Shown here piece by piece: positions 8,415 through 15,842 of a stretch of DNA of 64,000 nt. The DNA is from Streptomyces sp. F63. GTDB lineage: Bacteria; Actinomycetota; Actinomycetes; Streptomycetales; Streptomycetaceae. Location: NCBI RefSeq assembly GCF_018070345.1, contig NZ_JAGPXX010000002.1, positions 372,001-436,000 on the forward strand, given 5' to 3'. The position numbers were made by a program, and so were the translations under genes. The first letter of the stretch is position 1; each line of letters begins with the position of its first letter. Below the pieces are notes generated by a model. The model worked only from the letters and a program-made list of their open reading frames with translations. It made no database searches and was not told the DNA's origin.

Positions 8415-9782
8415 CTACTCGCTCACGTCGAGGGACTGCTTCTCCAGGGACTCCACCGTCTTGGCGTCGGCCTGCTTCAACGCGTCCTTCAGCGTGCCCT
8501 TGCCGCTCAGCGCGCCCGCGATGCCGTCGCCCATGAAGCGGTAGGTGTCGGTCATCGTCGGCCCGAAGGTCCAGTCGGTGTTGACGTCGCCCGCGGCCCC
8601 GGCGAAGGTGTCGAAGATCTTCTGGCCGCCGTAGAACTCCACGGGCTGCTGCAGGGCGTCGAGCTTGAGGCCCTCCGTGGCCGCCGGGTAGAGGCCGCCC
8701 TTGCTGTTGAGGATCTCCAGGGCCTTCGGGTCCGTGTTCAGCCACAGCGCGAACTTCGCCGCCTCGTAGGGGTGCTCGCTCTTGGCCAGCACCGCCGTGG
8801 TGGAACCGCCCCAGTTGCCGGCCTTCTTCTCACCCGCGGACCACTGCGGCATGGGCGCCACGCCCCACTTTCCGGCGGTGGCCTTGGCGTTGTCGCGGAT
8901 GGTGCTGTAGCCCCAGGCGGCGCTGACCCAGGTGGCGACCTCGCCCTTGTTCCACGCCTTGTAGAGCGCGGGGGAGAAGCCCTGGAGGTTGGTGGCGACC
9001 AGCTTCTCGTCGATCATCTTCTGCCAGTAGTCGGCCACTTCACCGGCGGCCGGGCTGTCGATGCCGACCTTCCAGGTGTCGCCGTCCTGCGCGAACATGG
9101 TCGCGCCCTTCTGCCAGAGGAGGCCGGTGAACCAGTTCGGGTCGGTCTGGGAGAAGTGCGTCATGTACGCCTTCGGGTCGGCCTTCTTCAGCTTCTTGGC
9201 CGCCTCGTAGTACTCCTGCCAGGTCTCCGGCACGGCTATGTCGTGCTTCTCGAACAGGTCCTTGCGGTAGAACAGCGCCATCGGGCCGGTGTCCTGCGGT
9301 ACGGCCCAGACGCCGTCCCCGCCGCCGGCCCCGAAGGTCACCTGGGACCAGGTCCAGTCGGCGAAGTCCGCCTCCGCCTCCTTGACACCGGCGCACGCGG
9401 CGATGTCGGTCAGGCCCTCCTGGAGACGGAAGCTGGCCAGGGAGTCGTACTCGATCTGGCCGAGGTCGGGGGCGTTGCCCGCCTTCAGCGCGTTGGACAT
9501 GTTCTGGTAGGTGCCCGCGTTGCCCGCCGGGGTGGACTTGACGGTGACCTGGATGTCGGGGTTCTGCCGGTTCCACTCCGCCACGGCCTTGTCCACACCC
9601 GGGATCCAGGACCAGTACGACAACTCGACCTTGCCCTCGCTCTTCTCGCACGCGGCCGGCTCCCCGGCGGCACTGCCGCCGGTGTCGTCTCCGCCGCCGC
9701 AGGCCGCGGTGGCGAGTACGGGCAGTACGGCGAGAGCCGCCAGGGCTCGGCGCAGCAGGGGGCGTCGCGTACGCGGTGACAT
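8415..9782 (-). CDS. Extracellular sugar-binding lipoprotein of the galactoside ABC importer
   Basis: This 455-residue CUT1 solute-binding protein captures sugar outside the membrane. A twin-arginine-rich start (MSPRTRRPLLRR) and hydrophobic stretch end in the lipobox ATAAC, so the mature protein would be lipid-anchored at a cysteine near residue 28. The SBP_bac_1-type body shows YWSWIPGVDKAVAEWN early and YGGSTTAVLAKS-like ligand-site segments later. The ATG at 9782 has GAGGAG six bases upstream; a GTG six bases earlier lies on the ribosome site and is unlikely. It is the promoter-proximal gene of the operon, behind the inverted repeat at 9842-9868. Confidence 0.9.
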   Translation of the reverse strand: MSPRTRRPLLRRALAALAVLPVLATAACGGGDDTGGSAAGEPAACEKSEGKVELSYWSWIPGVDKAVAEWNRQNPDIQVTVKSTPAGNAGTYQNMSNALKAGNAPDLGQIEYDSLASFRLQEGLTDIAACAGVKEAEADFADWTWSQVTFGAGGGDGVWAVPQDTGPMALFYRKDLFEKHDIAVPETWQEYYEAAKKLKKADPKAYMTHFSQTDPNWFTGLLWQKGATMFAQDGDTWKVGIDSPAAGEVADYWQKMIDEKLVATNLQGFSPALYKAWNKGEVATWVSAAWGYSTIRDNAKATAGKWGVAPMPQWSAGEKKAGNWGGSTTAVLAKSEHPYEAAKFALWLNTDPKALEILNSKGGLYPAATEGLKLDALQQPVEFYGGQKIFDTFAGAAGDVNTDWTFGPTMTDTYRFMGDGIAGALSGKGTLKDALKQADAKTVESLEKQSLDVSE

Positions 9783-9841
9783 GGGCACTCCTCGGGTGCG
9801 TGCCGCTCTGCCTGACCCTCAGAGCGGCGGATGGCCACACC

Positions 9842-9868
9842 TTGACCGTTAACTGGCGGTAAAGTCAA
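9842..9868. promoter_or_regulatory. Inverted repeat at the galactoside operon promoter
   Basis: TTGAC (9842-9846) and GTCAA (9864-9868) are inverted around 17 bases that include the palindrome GTTAAC. The site lies 60 bases upstream of the binding-protein ATG. The right arm reads TTGACT on the minus strand and could also serve as the -35 of the operon promoter. A repressor site covering the promoter of a sugar operon is expected (LacI or ROK type), but the regulator is not encoded next door. Confidence 0.45.
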
Positions 9869-10576
9869 CAGAGGCGATCGGAAAGACACGGAACCAAACA
9901 TGAACCGTTATCGCCCCTCGCCGACCGGCGACCGCCGGGCGATGACCTGGGACAGAGGGCCCTGCCGACCACGGGACGGGATTGCCGAACGGCGCCGGAA
10001 AGGACTTTCTTTCGTACGCTTTTGCAAACCCCACTGGCTCCCGGCTCCCTGACGGCGACGCCCGCGAAGCACTCGGGACGGACCCACCGGCCGACCGGGG
10101 CGCCCCGATCCCGGCGAACGGAAGGCCCGTTCGCCTGGTCGAACAAGCGCAGCGCACCGCACGAGGCGGAATCTCGCGGGCGTCGACCGCCCCGCCGCCG
10201 CGCGGGACCCCAACCAAGACGGAATACGCGTGTGCACACAGCGGGTGGGCGGTCTACGCCACTACCTCCGGAAATGGGACCGTTACCAGCGCACCGGCCG
10301 CGGGCCGTGCCAAGGACACGCTCAAACGCGGTACGGGACCGCCGCCCCCGGATCCGGCCACTCGCGGGCGGCACGCGGCTCGCCGGCCGACGCGCCCCCG
10401 GTCGCTGGACGCCGCGCAGCCCGGCCGACGCGTCGCGCCCATGCCCGGCGGGCCACCCGACCCGGGCCCGACCCGGGCCCGGCCCTGACCCGGCCCTGCC
10501 TCGGCCCCGGCGGCAACCGGCGTTCCGAACCGGGAACCGCCCACAGCACCACGACCGAGCCGCCTACCCTCGCCTC
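9869..10576. other. Gene-poor stretch between the galactoside operon and the acetyltransferase remnant
   Basis: Open frames exist here on both strands, but none has a recognisable protein, a good ribosome site and consistent codon bias together. An AT-richer patch near 10003-10032 (around CTTTCGTACGCTTTTGCAAA) contrasts with its surroundings and could be part of the operon's upstream control region. Otherwise I see nothing in it. Confidence 0.4.
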
Positions 10577-11103
10577 ATGCCGCAGCTCCAGTCCCTCCGC
10601 CCCGACCACATCCCGGCCCTCCTGGAGTTCGAACAAGAGAACCGGCCTTCTTCGCCGCTTCCGTCCCGGACCGCGGCGACGACTACTTCGCGCACTTCGA
10701 CGCCCGGCTCCGCGCGCTGCTGGAGGAGCAAGCAGCGGGTGTCTGTTTCTTCCACGTGCTGGTGGACGAGGACGGTGAGGTACTCGGCCGCGTCAACCTG
10801 ATCGACGCTGCGGCGGCGGACGGCTCGGCGGAACTCGGCTACCGCATCGCCGAGCGGGCCACCGGCCAGGGCCTGGCCACGGCCGCCGTCCGCGAGATCT
10901 GCGCCCGCGCCGCCACGGAGTACGGCCTGACGACGCTGCACGCCGCCACCACCCTCGACAACGCGGGCTCCAGGACCGTACTCGCCCGCACGGGCTTCGC
11001 CGTCACCGGCGAAACGGAACTGGACGGCCGCCCGGGCCTGCGCTTCAGGCGTGACCTGCGCGACCTGCGGGCCCCGCACGCCCTGGCCGACGTGCGGCAG
11101 TGA
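10577..11103 (+). pseudogene. GNAT family N-acetyltransferase, interrupted by a one-base deletion
   Basis: The reading from ATG 10577 gives MPQLQSLRPDHIPALLEFEQENR, then loses the family. One base later the next frame continues AFFAASVPDRGDDYF and runs through the acetyl-CoA site (ERATGQGLATAAV near the middle) to a stop at 11103. Restoring one G in CGGCC at 10643-10647 rejoins NR-AFF and gives an ordinary GNAT enzyme of about 175 residues, of the type that acetylates small amines or protein N-termini. Either the gene is dead, or the base is missing from the assembly. A shorter product could in theory start at the GTG at 10756, but it would lack the first strands of the fold. Confidence 0.8.
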
Positions 11104-11351
11104 TCAAGCGAGCGCGTCCCAGCCCGCCGTAGCAGAGAGCGGCCGGACCACCGGAGTCGGACCAGGTCGTCCCACTCCCCCGCCTTGACCCCGCGTATGA
11201 GGTCCCGGAGCACGTCCCGGCTGACGGCGAGGACGATGCCGGGCTCGTCACTCTCCCTCAACTGCACGGTGTTGTCCGCAGCGGCGGCGACATTGAGGCA
11301 GTTGGCTGCCTCAGCGCTGAAGGACGACTTTTGCCAGTTGCAGTCGGGCAC
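10839..11351 (-). CDS. DUF397 protein with an abnormal C-terminal read-through
   Basis: Residues 1-64 form a complete DUF397 domain (NWQKSSFSAEAANCLNVA, RESDEPGIVL, VKAGEWDDLV). DUF397 proteins are normally 60-80 residues and end just after the last motif. Here the frame stays open for about 105 more residues, which are Arg/Ser/Ala-rich and antisense to the broken acetyltransferase gene. The natural stop therefore seems lost, by mutation or by a sequence error near 11160. DUF397 proteins accompany DUF5753 helix-turn-helix regulators in Streptomyces development loci, and one pair (Scr1/Scr2) has been described as toxin-antitoxin. The convincing part is 11160-11351. Confidence 0.6.
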   Translation of the reverse strand: MPDCNWQKSSFSAEAANCLNVAAAADNTVQLRESDEPGIVLAVSRDVLRDLIRGVKAGEWDDLVRLRWSGRSLLRRAGTRSLDHCRTSARACGARRSRRSRLKRRPGRPSSSVSPVTAKPVRASTVLEPALSRVVAACSVVRPYSVAARAQISRTAAVARPWPVARSAMR

Positions 11352-11468
11352 TGGGAGTCCCTTCCTGTCTCGTCTGCGACGCGAACGTTCGCATAAGCCG
11401 GTATGGCGGGCGCGTTACCGTGAAGCCGAGAGTGGGGAGCGGACATGTCCGTAGTGGTCGTCCAGGTA

Positions 11469-11663
11469 TCAGATCAAGTCGTCGCACTCCCCTGCCTTGA
11501 CCGCGCATATCAGCGCCCGGAGGGCGTCCCGGCTCGCTCCGATCGTGATACCGGGCTCGTCACTCTCCTTGATACGGACCGTCCCGTCCGGGACGGCTGC
11601 GACATAGAGGCAGTTCGCGCCTTCTCCGCTGTGGGAGGACTTCTGCCAGTCAAGGGGGAACAC
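11469..11663 (-). CDS. DUF397 domain protein
   Basis: A complete 64-residue DUF397 protein (LDWQKSSHSGEGANCLYVA, KESDEPGITI, VKAGECDDLI). It starts at a GTG with an excellent AGAAGGAG site and lies 11 bases after the helix-turn-helix gene, so the two form an operon. It resembles the neighbouring DUF397 domain closely, suggesting tandem duplication. Proteins of this family act with DUF5753 regulators in whiJ/abaA-type loci that influence sporulation and antibiotic production. Confidence 0.85.
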   Translation of the reverse strand: MFPLDWQKSSHSGEGANCLYVAAVPDGTVRIKESDEPGITIGASRDALRALICAVKAGECDDLI

Positions 11664-11674
11664 GTCGACTCCTT

Positions 11675-12526
11675 CTAGGCTTCCTGCTTGATCCTGTGGA
11701 CAAGCTCCCGGGATTCACCCGGCGACAGAGCACAGGCTTCCATCCGGTCCAACACAGAGCGGTACTTCACCAGGTGCGCCTCGGCATCGAGAAACTCCAC
11801 ACCGTGTTCGGTGTCGAGTTGCACGGTGTCCAGTTGGGCAACCGGCCCCGCCGCGTAGACGATGGGCTGTCCCGATCCGGGAAAGGCTCCCTTCCCGAAG
11901 GGAACGACGGCAAGGGTGAGATTCGGCTGCTCGCTCATGTCGACGAGGTGCTGTAGCTGTGCCCCGGCCGTTTCCGGCCCTCCGAATCCCATACGGAGTG
12001 CGGCTTCGTGCAGGATCGCGGTCATCGGCGTGGGACTCTCACCGTGGAGAGACACCTGCCGTTTGATCCGGTAGGAGACCCGATGCTCAACCTCGTACGG
12101 AAGCAGCGGGGGTACTACTTCACGGAACACCGCCCGGGCGTGCTCAGGGGTTTGCAGCAGTCCCGGGATGTGGACCACTGAAACGACGCGAAGCGCCGTC
12201 GCGTGGTGTTCCAGCTCGGCGAGATCGTGGAGCCCGGCCGGGAGGATGTCTCGGTACTCGTCCCACCAGCCCCTGGTACGCCCGCCGGTCATCCCGGCAA
12301 GCGACTCGACCAACCGTTCGTCTCCACAGGAGTAGTTGCGGGCCAACGTGCGGACCCGCTCCGCACTCACGGCGTACCGGCCGGCTTCGATGCTGCTGAC
12401 GCGGGCCTGGTTCATTCCGTGCAGGGCGGCGGCCGCGGTGGAGGACAGACCTGCGCGTTCGCGGAGCTTGCGCAGTTCGGCTCCCAGGCGGCGCTGGCGA
12501 AGCGTTGGGGTGTTGGCGGGCGGCAT
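11675..12526 (-). CDS. XRE-family regulator with DUF5753 domain (WhiJ-like)
   Basis: The 283-residue protein has an N-terminal helix-turn-helix (about 12-70, LRKLRERAGLSSTAAAALHG then QARVSSIEAGR) followed by a DUF5753 domain (about 95-275, VVHIPGLLQTPEHARAVF, TLAVVPFG). This is the architecture of WhiJ and AbaA-ORFA-type regulators. A clear AAGGAG precedes the ATG at 12526. The gene is divergent from the RsbW-like ATPase at 12764 and precedes two DUF397 genes, reproducing the whiJ-type gene set. It is likely a DNA-binding repressor whose activity is tuned by its DUF397 partner; its targets cannot be seen. Confidence 0.88.
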   Translation of the reverse strand: MPPANTPTLRQRRLGAELRKLRERAGLSSTAAAALHGMNQARVSSIEAGRYAVSAERVRTLARNYSCGDERLVESLAGMTGGRTRGWWDEYRDILPAGLHDLAELEHHATALRVVSVVHIPGLLQTPEHARAVFREVVPPLLPYEVEHRVSYRIKRQVSLHGESPTPMTAILHEAALRMGFGGPETAGAQLQHLVDMSEQPNLTLAVVPFGKGAFPGSGQPIVYAAGPVAQLDTVQLDTEHGVEFLDAEAHLVKYRSVLDRMEACALSPGESRELVHRIKQEA

Positions 12527-12763
12527 GGTTCTCCTTCGGCCGGGCTGCGAGCCGGGCGTTCCCTCACACGAGTGGCTCTAAGCGCTATACCGCGGATTCA
12601 CTGGTAGACCTATCAACACAGTCCCTAGTGTGTGGCGCGCACCACTCCTCCGGGTCACGGTCCGGAAGCTCACCGCCCGGCCGCCCCATGCGTCTGTGCG
12701 GCACCGACACCGGCCGCCAGAGATCCGCTGCGGAACCAACTTCGCCCTCCATCGGGAGATCTC

Positions 12764-13297
12764 ATGGACACCGTATCGATGCAGGCCCCGCTCCCGTGGC
12801 CGTCCGGAGAACATCACCCCACCGCACCGTGGTCCTACGGCCTCCGCCTGCCCCACGACGCCCGCGCCGCCGGAATCGCGAGGTCGACGCTGCGGTCCGT
12901 ACTGGCCCGGCACGGCCTCGCCCACCACGCCGACACGGCCGAGCTTCTCGCAGGCGAGATGGTGGCCAATGCCTACCGCCACACCGACGGTCCGTGTGAA
13001 CTCCGTCTGTCCGAACGGACGTCGGGTCGTCTGCGGATCAGCGTCTGGGACACCAGCCCGGTCGTCCCCGCCCCCTTCGACAAGCCACCGGCCGCGCACG
13101 ACCACGCAGCCGCGATCACCACGACGCACGACGCGGCCGTCGCCTGCGCCGAGGACGGGCGCGGGCTCCTCCTCGTCCGCCTCTGCGCGGACAACTGGGG
13201 CGGCTACCCGATCCGCACCACCGGCGGCAAACTCCTCTGGTGCGAACTCGCCCCACCGGGCTGCCCCGACCCCGACCGCTTCACGATCGCGGCCTGA
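12764..13297 (+). CDS. RsbW-like ATP-binding protein (GHKL serine kinase fold)
   Basis: This 177-residue protein has a single histidine-kinase-type ATPase domain: N-box AGEMVANAYRHT (about 65-76), G1 aspartate in VWDTSP, and G2 GRGLLLV near 131. Relatives are anti-sigma factors or switch kinases that phosphorylate anti-anti-sigma proteins. The ATG at 12764 has GGGAG eight bases upstream. It is divergent from the WhiJ-like regulator, as in abaA/whiJ loci, with a 237-base shared control region. No STAS partner gene is nearby. The C-terminus (CPDPDRFTIAA) goes little beyond the domain. Confidence 0.85.
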   Translation: MDTVSMQAPLPWPSGEHHPTAPWSYGLRLPHDARAAGIARSTLRSVLARHGLAHHADTAELLAGEMVANAYRHTDGPCELRLSERTSGRLRISVWDTSPVVPAPFDKPPAAHDHAAAITTTHDAAVACAEDGRGLLLVRLCADNWGGYPIRTTGGKLLWCELAPPGCPDPDRFTIAA

Positions 13298-13392
13298 ACG
13301 GCCGACCCGCCAACCACGCCCCCTCCTCGTTCAGTTGGCACTCGGGGTCCCGCTCGACCCGACCGCCCGGGGCGGGTCAGTAGAGTGAAACG

Positions 13393-13935
13393 GTGACCCT
13401 CCAGCCGAAAGACCCACCGTTACCGCTCAGCGACGAGGACCGCGACGCCGCCGTGCGGCGCCTGCAGGAGGCGTACGTCGAAGGACACATTTCCCACGAG
13501 GAGATGGACGAACGCCTCCACCAGGCACTCACCGCCACGACGCCCGGGGACCTCACGCCGGCGCTGGCGTCTCTCCCTCAGGGCAAAGCGGACACCGCCT
13601 CCACCGTCGCCGCTCTCACCGGACGGATCCGGCGGCGCGGCGCCTGGCGGGTACCCCGGCGCCTCAAGGTGGAATCCGCCTTCGGAAAGGTGCACCTGGA
13701 CCTGTCCCGCGCCGTCATCGAGCACCCGGTGGTGGACATCGAACTGCAACTCGGCACGGGCAGAGCCAAGATCAAGGTGCCGCGCGACGCGGTCGTCGAC
13801 ACCGAGGGTCTCCAGACCGTATGGAAGGTCTCGTCCTACAAGCCCTCACGGCGCTCCCGCCCCGGCGGACCGAAGATCCGTATCACCGGGGCCATGGGCT
13901 TCGGGCGGCTGAAGATCCGCCACGCGCGACGCTGA
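13393..13935 (+). CDS. DUF1707 domain protein with a C-terminal beta-helix-like region
   Basis: The 180-residue protein begins with a DUF1707 (SHOCT-like) segment, LSDEDRDAAVRRLQEAYVEG then EEMDERLHQALTA, through about residue 60. The C-terminal half (about 95-178) resembles the cell-wall-active antibiotic response (LiaF/YvqF-type) domain: KVESAFGKVHLDLSRAVI and KIRITGAMGFGRLKIRH. The usual membrane helices between the two parts are absent, so this is probably soluble. It starts at a GTG with only a weak ribosome site. Many copies occur in Streptomyces and their role is unknown. Confidence 0.8.
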   Translation: MTLQPKDPPLPLSDEDRDAAVRRLQEAYVEGHISHEEMDERLHQALTATTPGDLTPALASLPQGKADTASTVAALTGRIRRRGAWRVPRRLKVESAFGKVHLDLSRAVIEHPVVDIELQLGTGRAKIKVPRDAVVDTEGLQTVWKVSSYKPSRRSRPGGPKIRITGAMGFGRLKIRHARR

Positions 13936-14009
13936 CGCCCGGTCCGGTCTCCCGGGATCACCTGGCCCGCGCTTCCACTCCCCGCCCCCGTTCCGGTCCT
14001 CCGGTGGAC

Positions 14010-14597
14010 TCACGGCCGGTATACGGACTGCAGCCTGGCCACCCGGCCCTCTCCGTCGAAGCTCAGGTCGTACCCGACGCCCGCGGCGACCACGGAGTCC
14101 AGTCGCTTCAGCAGGGTGACGAACTCGCTCTGGGAGAACGGCAGAGGCTCGGCCCGGCTGCCACCGGACGCGACGGCGTCCCGGACCGGGACCGTCAGCA
14201 GGACCCGGGCGTCCTTGGCCATGGTCACCGTGGTGAAGGCCCCGGTGCCGGGGGTGATCTCCCAGGTGTCGAACTGGGTGTTGACTTTCTTCTGGGCGGG
14301 CCGCACCGACAGACGGGTCAGTCCGCCCTCGGTCCAGCCCTTGTCGATCGTCACGAACTGCTTGGTTCCCGCCCACGGGGTCTTACCGGCCGGCGTGCGC
14401 GTGTCCTTCGATGCCTCGCCGTCGTCCGACGGGGTGGCCGTCCGGTCACCGCCGGCCTGCGCGATGTCCGCCGGCGAGGCCGCGGCGGTGGGACCCGCGG
14501 GCTCCTCGCCGTTCTCCCCGCATCCGGTCAGGAGAAGGGCGCCGGAGGCGACAAGGGCGAGCAGGCACTTGGTGGCCCTGCGGCATGAGGCAGACAT
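14010..14597 (-). CDS. Secreted lipoprotein of unknown function
   Basis: The 195-residue product has a lipoprotein signal (RRATKCLLALVASGALLLTGC, lipobox LTGC at about residues 22-25), a Thr/Ala/Asp-rich linker (to about 75) and a beta-rich domain ending YDLSFDGEGRVARLQSVY. The C-terminal 60 residues are clearly similar to the truncated gene at 14709-14951, so the two are paralogues. An AGGAG lies 10 bases before the ATG. I do not recognise a function. Confidence 0.75.
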   Translation of the reverse strand: MSASCRRATKCLLALVASGALLLTGCGENGEEPAGPTAAASPADIAQAGGDRTATPSDDGEASKDTRTPAGKTPWAGTKQFVTIDKGWTEGGLTRLSVRPAQKKVNTQFDTWEITPGTGAFTTVTMAKDARVLLTVPVRDAVASGGSRAEPLPFSQSEFVTLLKRLDSVVAAGVGYDLSFDGEGRVARLQSVYRP

Positions 14598-14708
14598 GAT
14601 CAACGTTCTCCTGGAAACCGGTGTGGTTGGGGTTGCATGGTCTCTACGCCGAGCCCCCATCACCGGGTTGCATCCCGGCAGGCTTTTCTTCCGGGCCTCT
14701 GCCGAAGC

Positions 14709-14951
14709 TCACCCGGCGGTCAGCCAGGACGCCTCCCGCAGCGACTGGACCCGGCCCTCGCCGTCGTAGTCGAGGACGAACACCCAGCGCGGCCCGCCCC
14801 GCAGCCGGTCCACCAGTTCCTCCAGCCGCATGTCCCCCGGCTTCCCCCCGGCGGCCTGCTCCACCTCGACCGGGGTCTGTGGCAGCAGGGTCACCTCGTG
14901 CACCACCCCGGTGGGTACGGCCGCTCCCCGCTCGGTACGAAGCTGCTTCAC
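14709..14951 (-). pseudogene. 5'-truncated paralogue of the neighbouring lipoprotein
   Basis: About 80 residues remain, ending VFVLDYDGEGRVQSLREAS, which match the C-terminus of the lipoprotein at 14010-14597 (DLSFDGEGRVARLQS). The signal peptide, lipobox, start and promoter are missing. Its upstream edge abuts a reductase remnant that runs the other way and has also lost its N-terminus, so a single deletion probably removed both 5' ends. An in-frame ATG at 14951 exists but has no ribosome site or signal sequence. Confidence 0.7.
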
Positions 14952-15433
14952 CCGACGAGGAGGGCTTCCGCTTCTGGATCGACGAGATCCGAGAGGTCGG
15001 CGTCCACCTGCTGGGACGTCGGCTGTACGAGACGATGCTGTACTGGGAGACCGCCGACCAGGACCCCTCGCTCGACGACGCCATGCGCGAGTGGACCGCG
15101 CTGTGGAAGCCGCTGCCGAAGGTGGTGTTCTCCACCACGCTGTCGGCGGTGCGGGGCCAAGCCCGCCTGGCCTCCGGCGGCCTGGCGGAGGAGATCGAGC
15201 GGTTGCGGGCCGAGCCGGGCGAGGGCGACATCGCGATCGGCGGCGCGACGCTCGCCGCCGAAGCGGCCGCGCTGGGGCTGATCGATGAGTACCGGACCGT
15301 GGTCTACCCGGTGCTGGTGGGCGGCGGCATCCCCTTCTTTCCGCAGCACGAGCGCCGAGTGGATCTCGAACTCGTCGAGACCCGCACCTTCAGCTCGAAA
15401 GTCGTCCACCTCCGCTACCGCGTGGCGCGTTAG
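14952..15433 (+). pseudogene. 5'-truncated RibD-C/dihydrofolate-reductase-like protein
   Basis: From about 14955 the plus strand encodes SPDEEGFRFWIDEIREVG, LLGRRLYETM, GGATLAAEAAALGLIDEY and VYPVLVGGGIPFF, the body of a RibD C-terminal-domain (dihydrofolate reductase-like) protein. Relatives start with about 25-30 more residues holding the first strand and the SLDG(Y/F) segment of the NADPH site; these are absent. The frame is open further upstream, but there it is antisense to the lipoprotein remnant and matches nothing in the family. The 160 residues left would lack the nucleotide-binding start of the fold. Confidence 0.75.
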
Positions 15434-15538
15434 CCGGCTCGTCCGCCGCCTTGCCCATCAGCCCGCGGGAAAGCGTGTCCCGCTGTTTGTCGATACGTGC
15501 GTAGCGGGTCGGCGTCCAATTCTCTGACCGGCAGGTAT

Positions 15539-15826
15539 TCACGAAGCGACGGTCCAGCAGGGCGAGTCGGCCGGTGGAGGCTCGCGAAGTTTCCACTGTG
15601 AACGGTCAACATCCGGATCCCAGTAAGGAACCGTCCCGTAACAGATTCGATATGCCCAGAATTCAGGCAACTCGTGTTCGATCAGTTCGGGTGATTCATC
15701 GAGATCTTGCCCACGCCACTGTTGATTGATGCGCGCCACCGCCTCGGCACGAGAAACTCCGCAGCCCTCAATCATCACCTCAACGATCTCCTCCAAGTAT
15801 TCAACGACCTCTTCGTTCGTCCGCAT
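15539..15826 (-). CDS. Candidate immunity protein for the RHS toxin
   Basis: This acidic 95-residue protein (MRTNEEVVEYLEEIVEVM, ARINQQWRGQDLDESPELIEH, FWAYRICYGTVPYWDPD) matches no family I recognise with confidence. The helical start and Trp/Tyr-rich middle resemble small immunity proteins. It begins 16 bases after the stop of the RHS gene with a GGGAG site before the ATG at 15826, the usual place for a cognate immunity gene. Its base composition is clearly lower in GC than the RHS body, like the toxin tip next to it. The immunity role is inferred from position; no secretion signal is present, so it would act in the cytosol. Confidence 0.65.
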   Translation of the reverse strand: MRTNEEVVEYLEEIVEVMIEGCGVSRAEAVARINQQWRGQDLDESPELIEHELPEFWAYRICYGTVPYWDPDVDRSQWKLREPPPADSPCWTVAS

Positions 15827-15842
15827 CAGAAAATCTCCCACG

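Noticed and set aside
10003..10032. A possible MalR- or LacI-type operator in the AT-richer patch CTTTCGTACGCTTTTGCAAA
   Set aside because: The two halves are not symmetrical enough; only the central CGTACG is a palindrome.
15390..15612. Small frames downstream of the immunity gene
   Set aside because: They overlap the reductase remnant or the immunity gene out of frame and have no ribosome sites.
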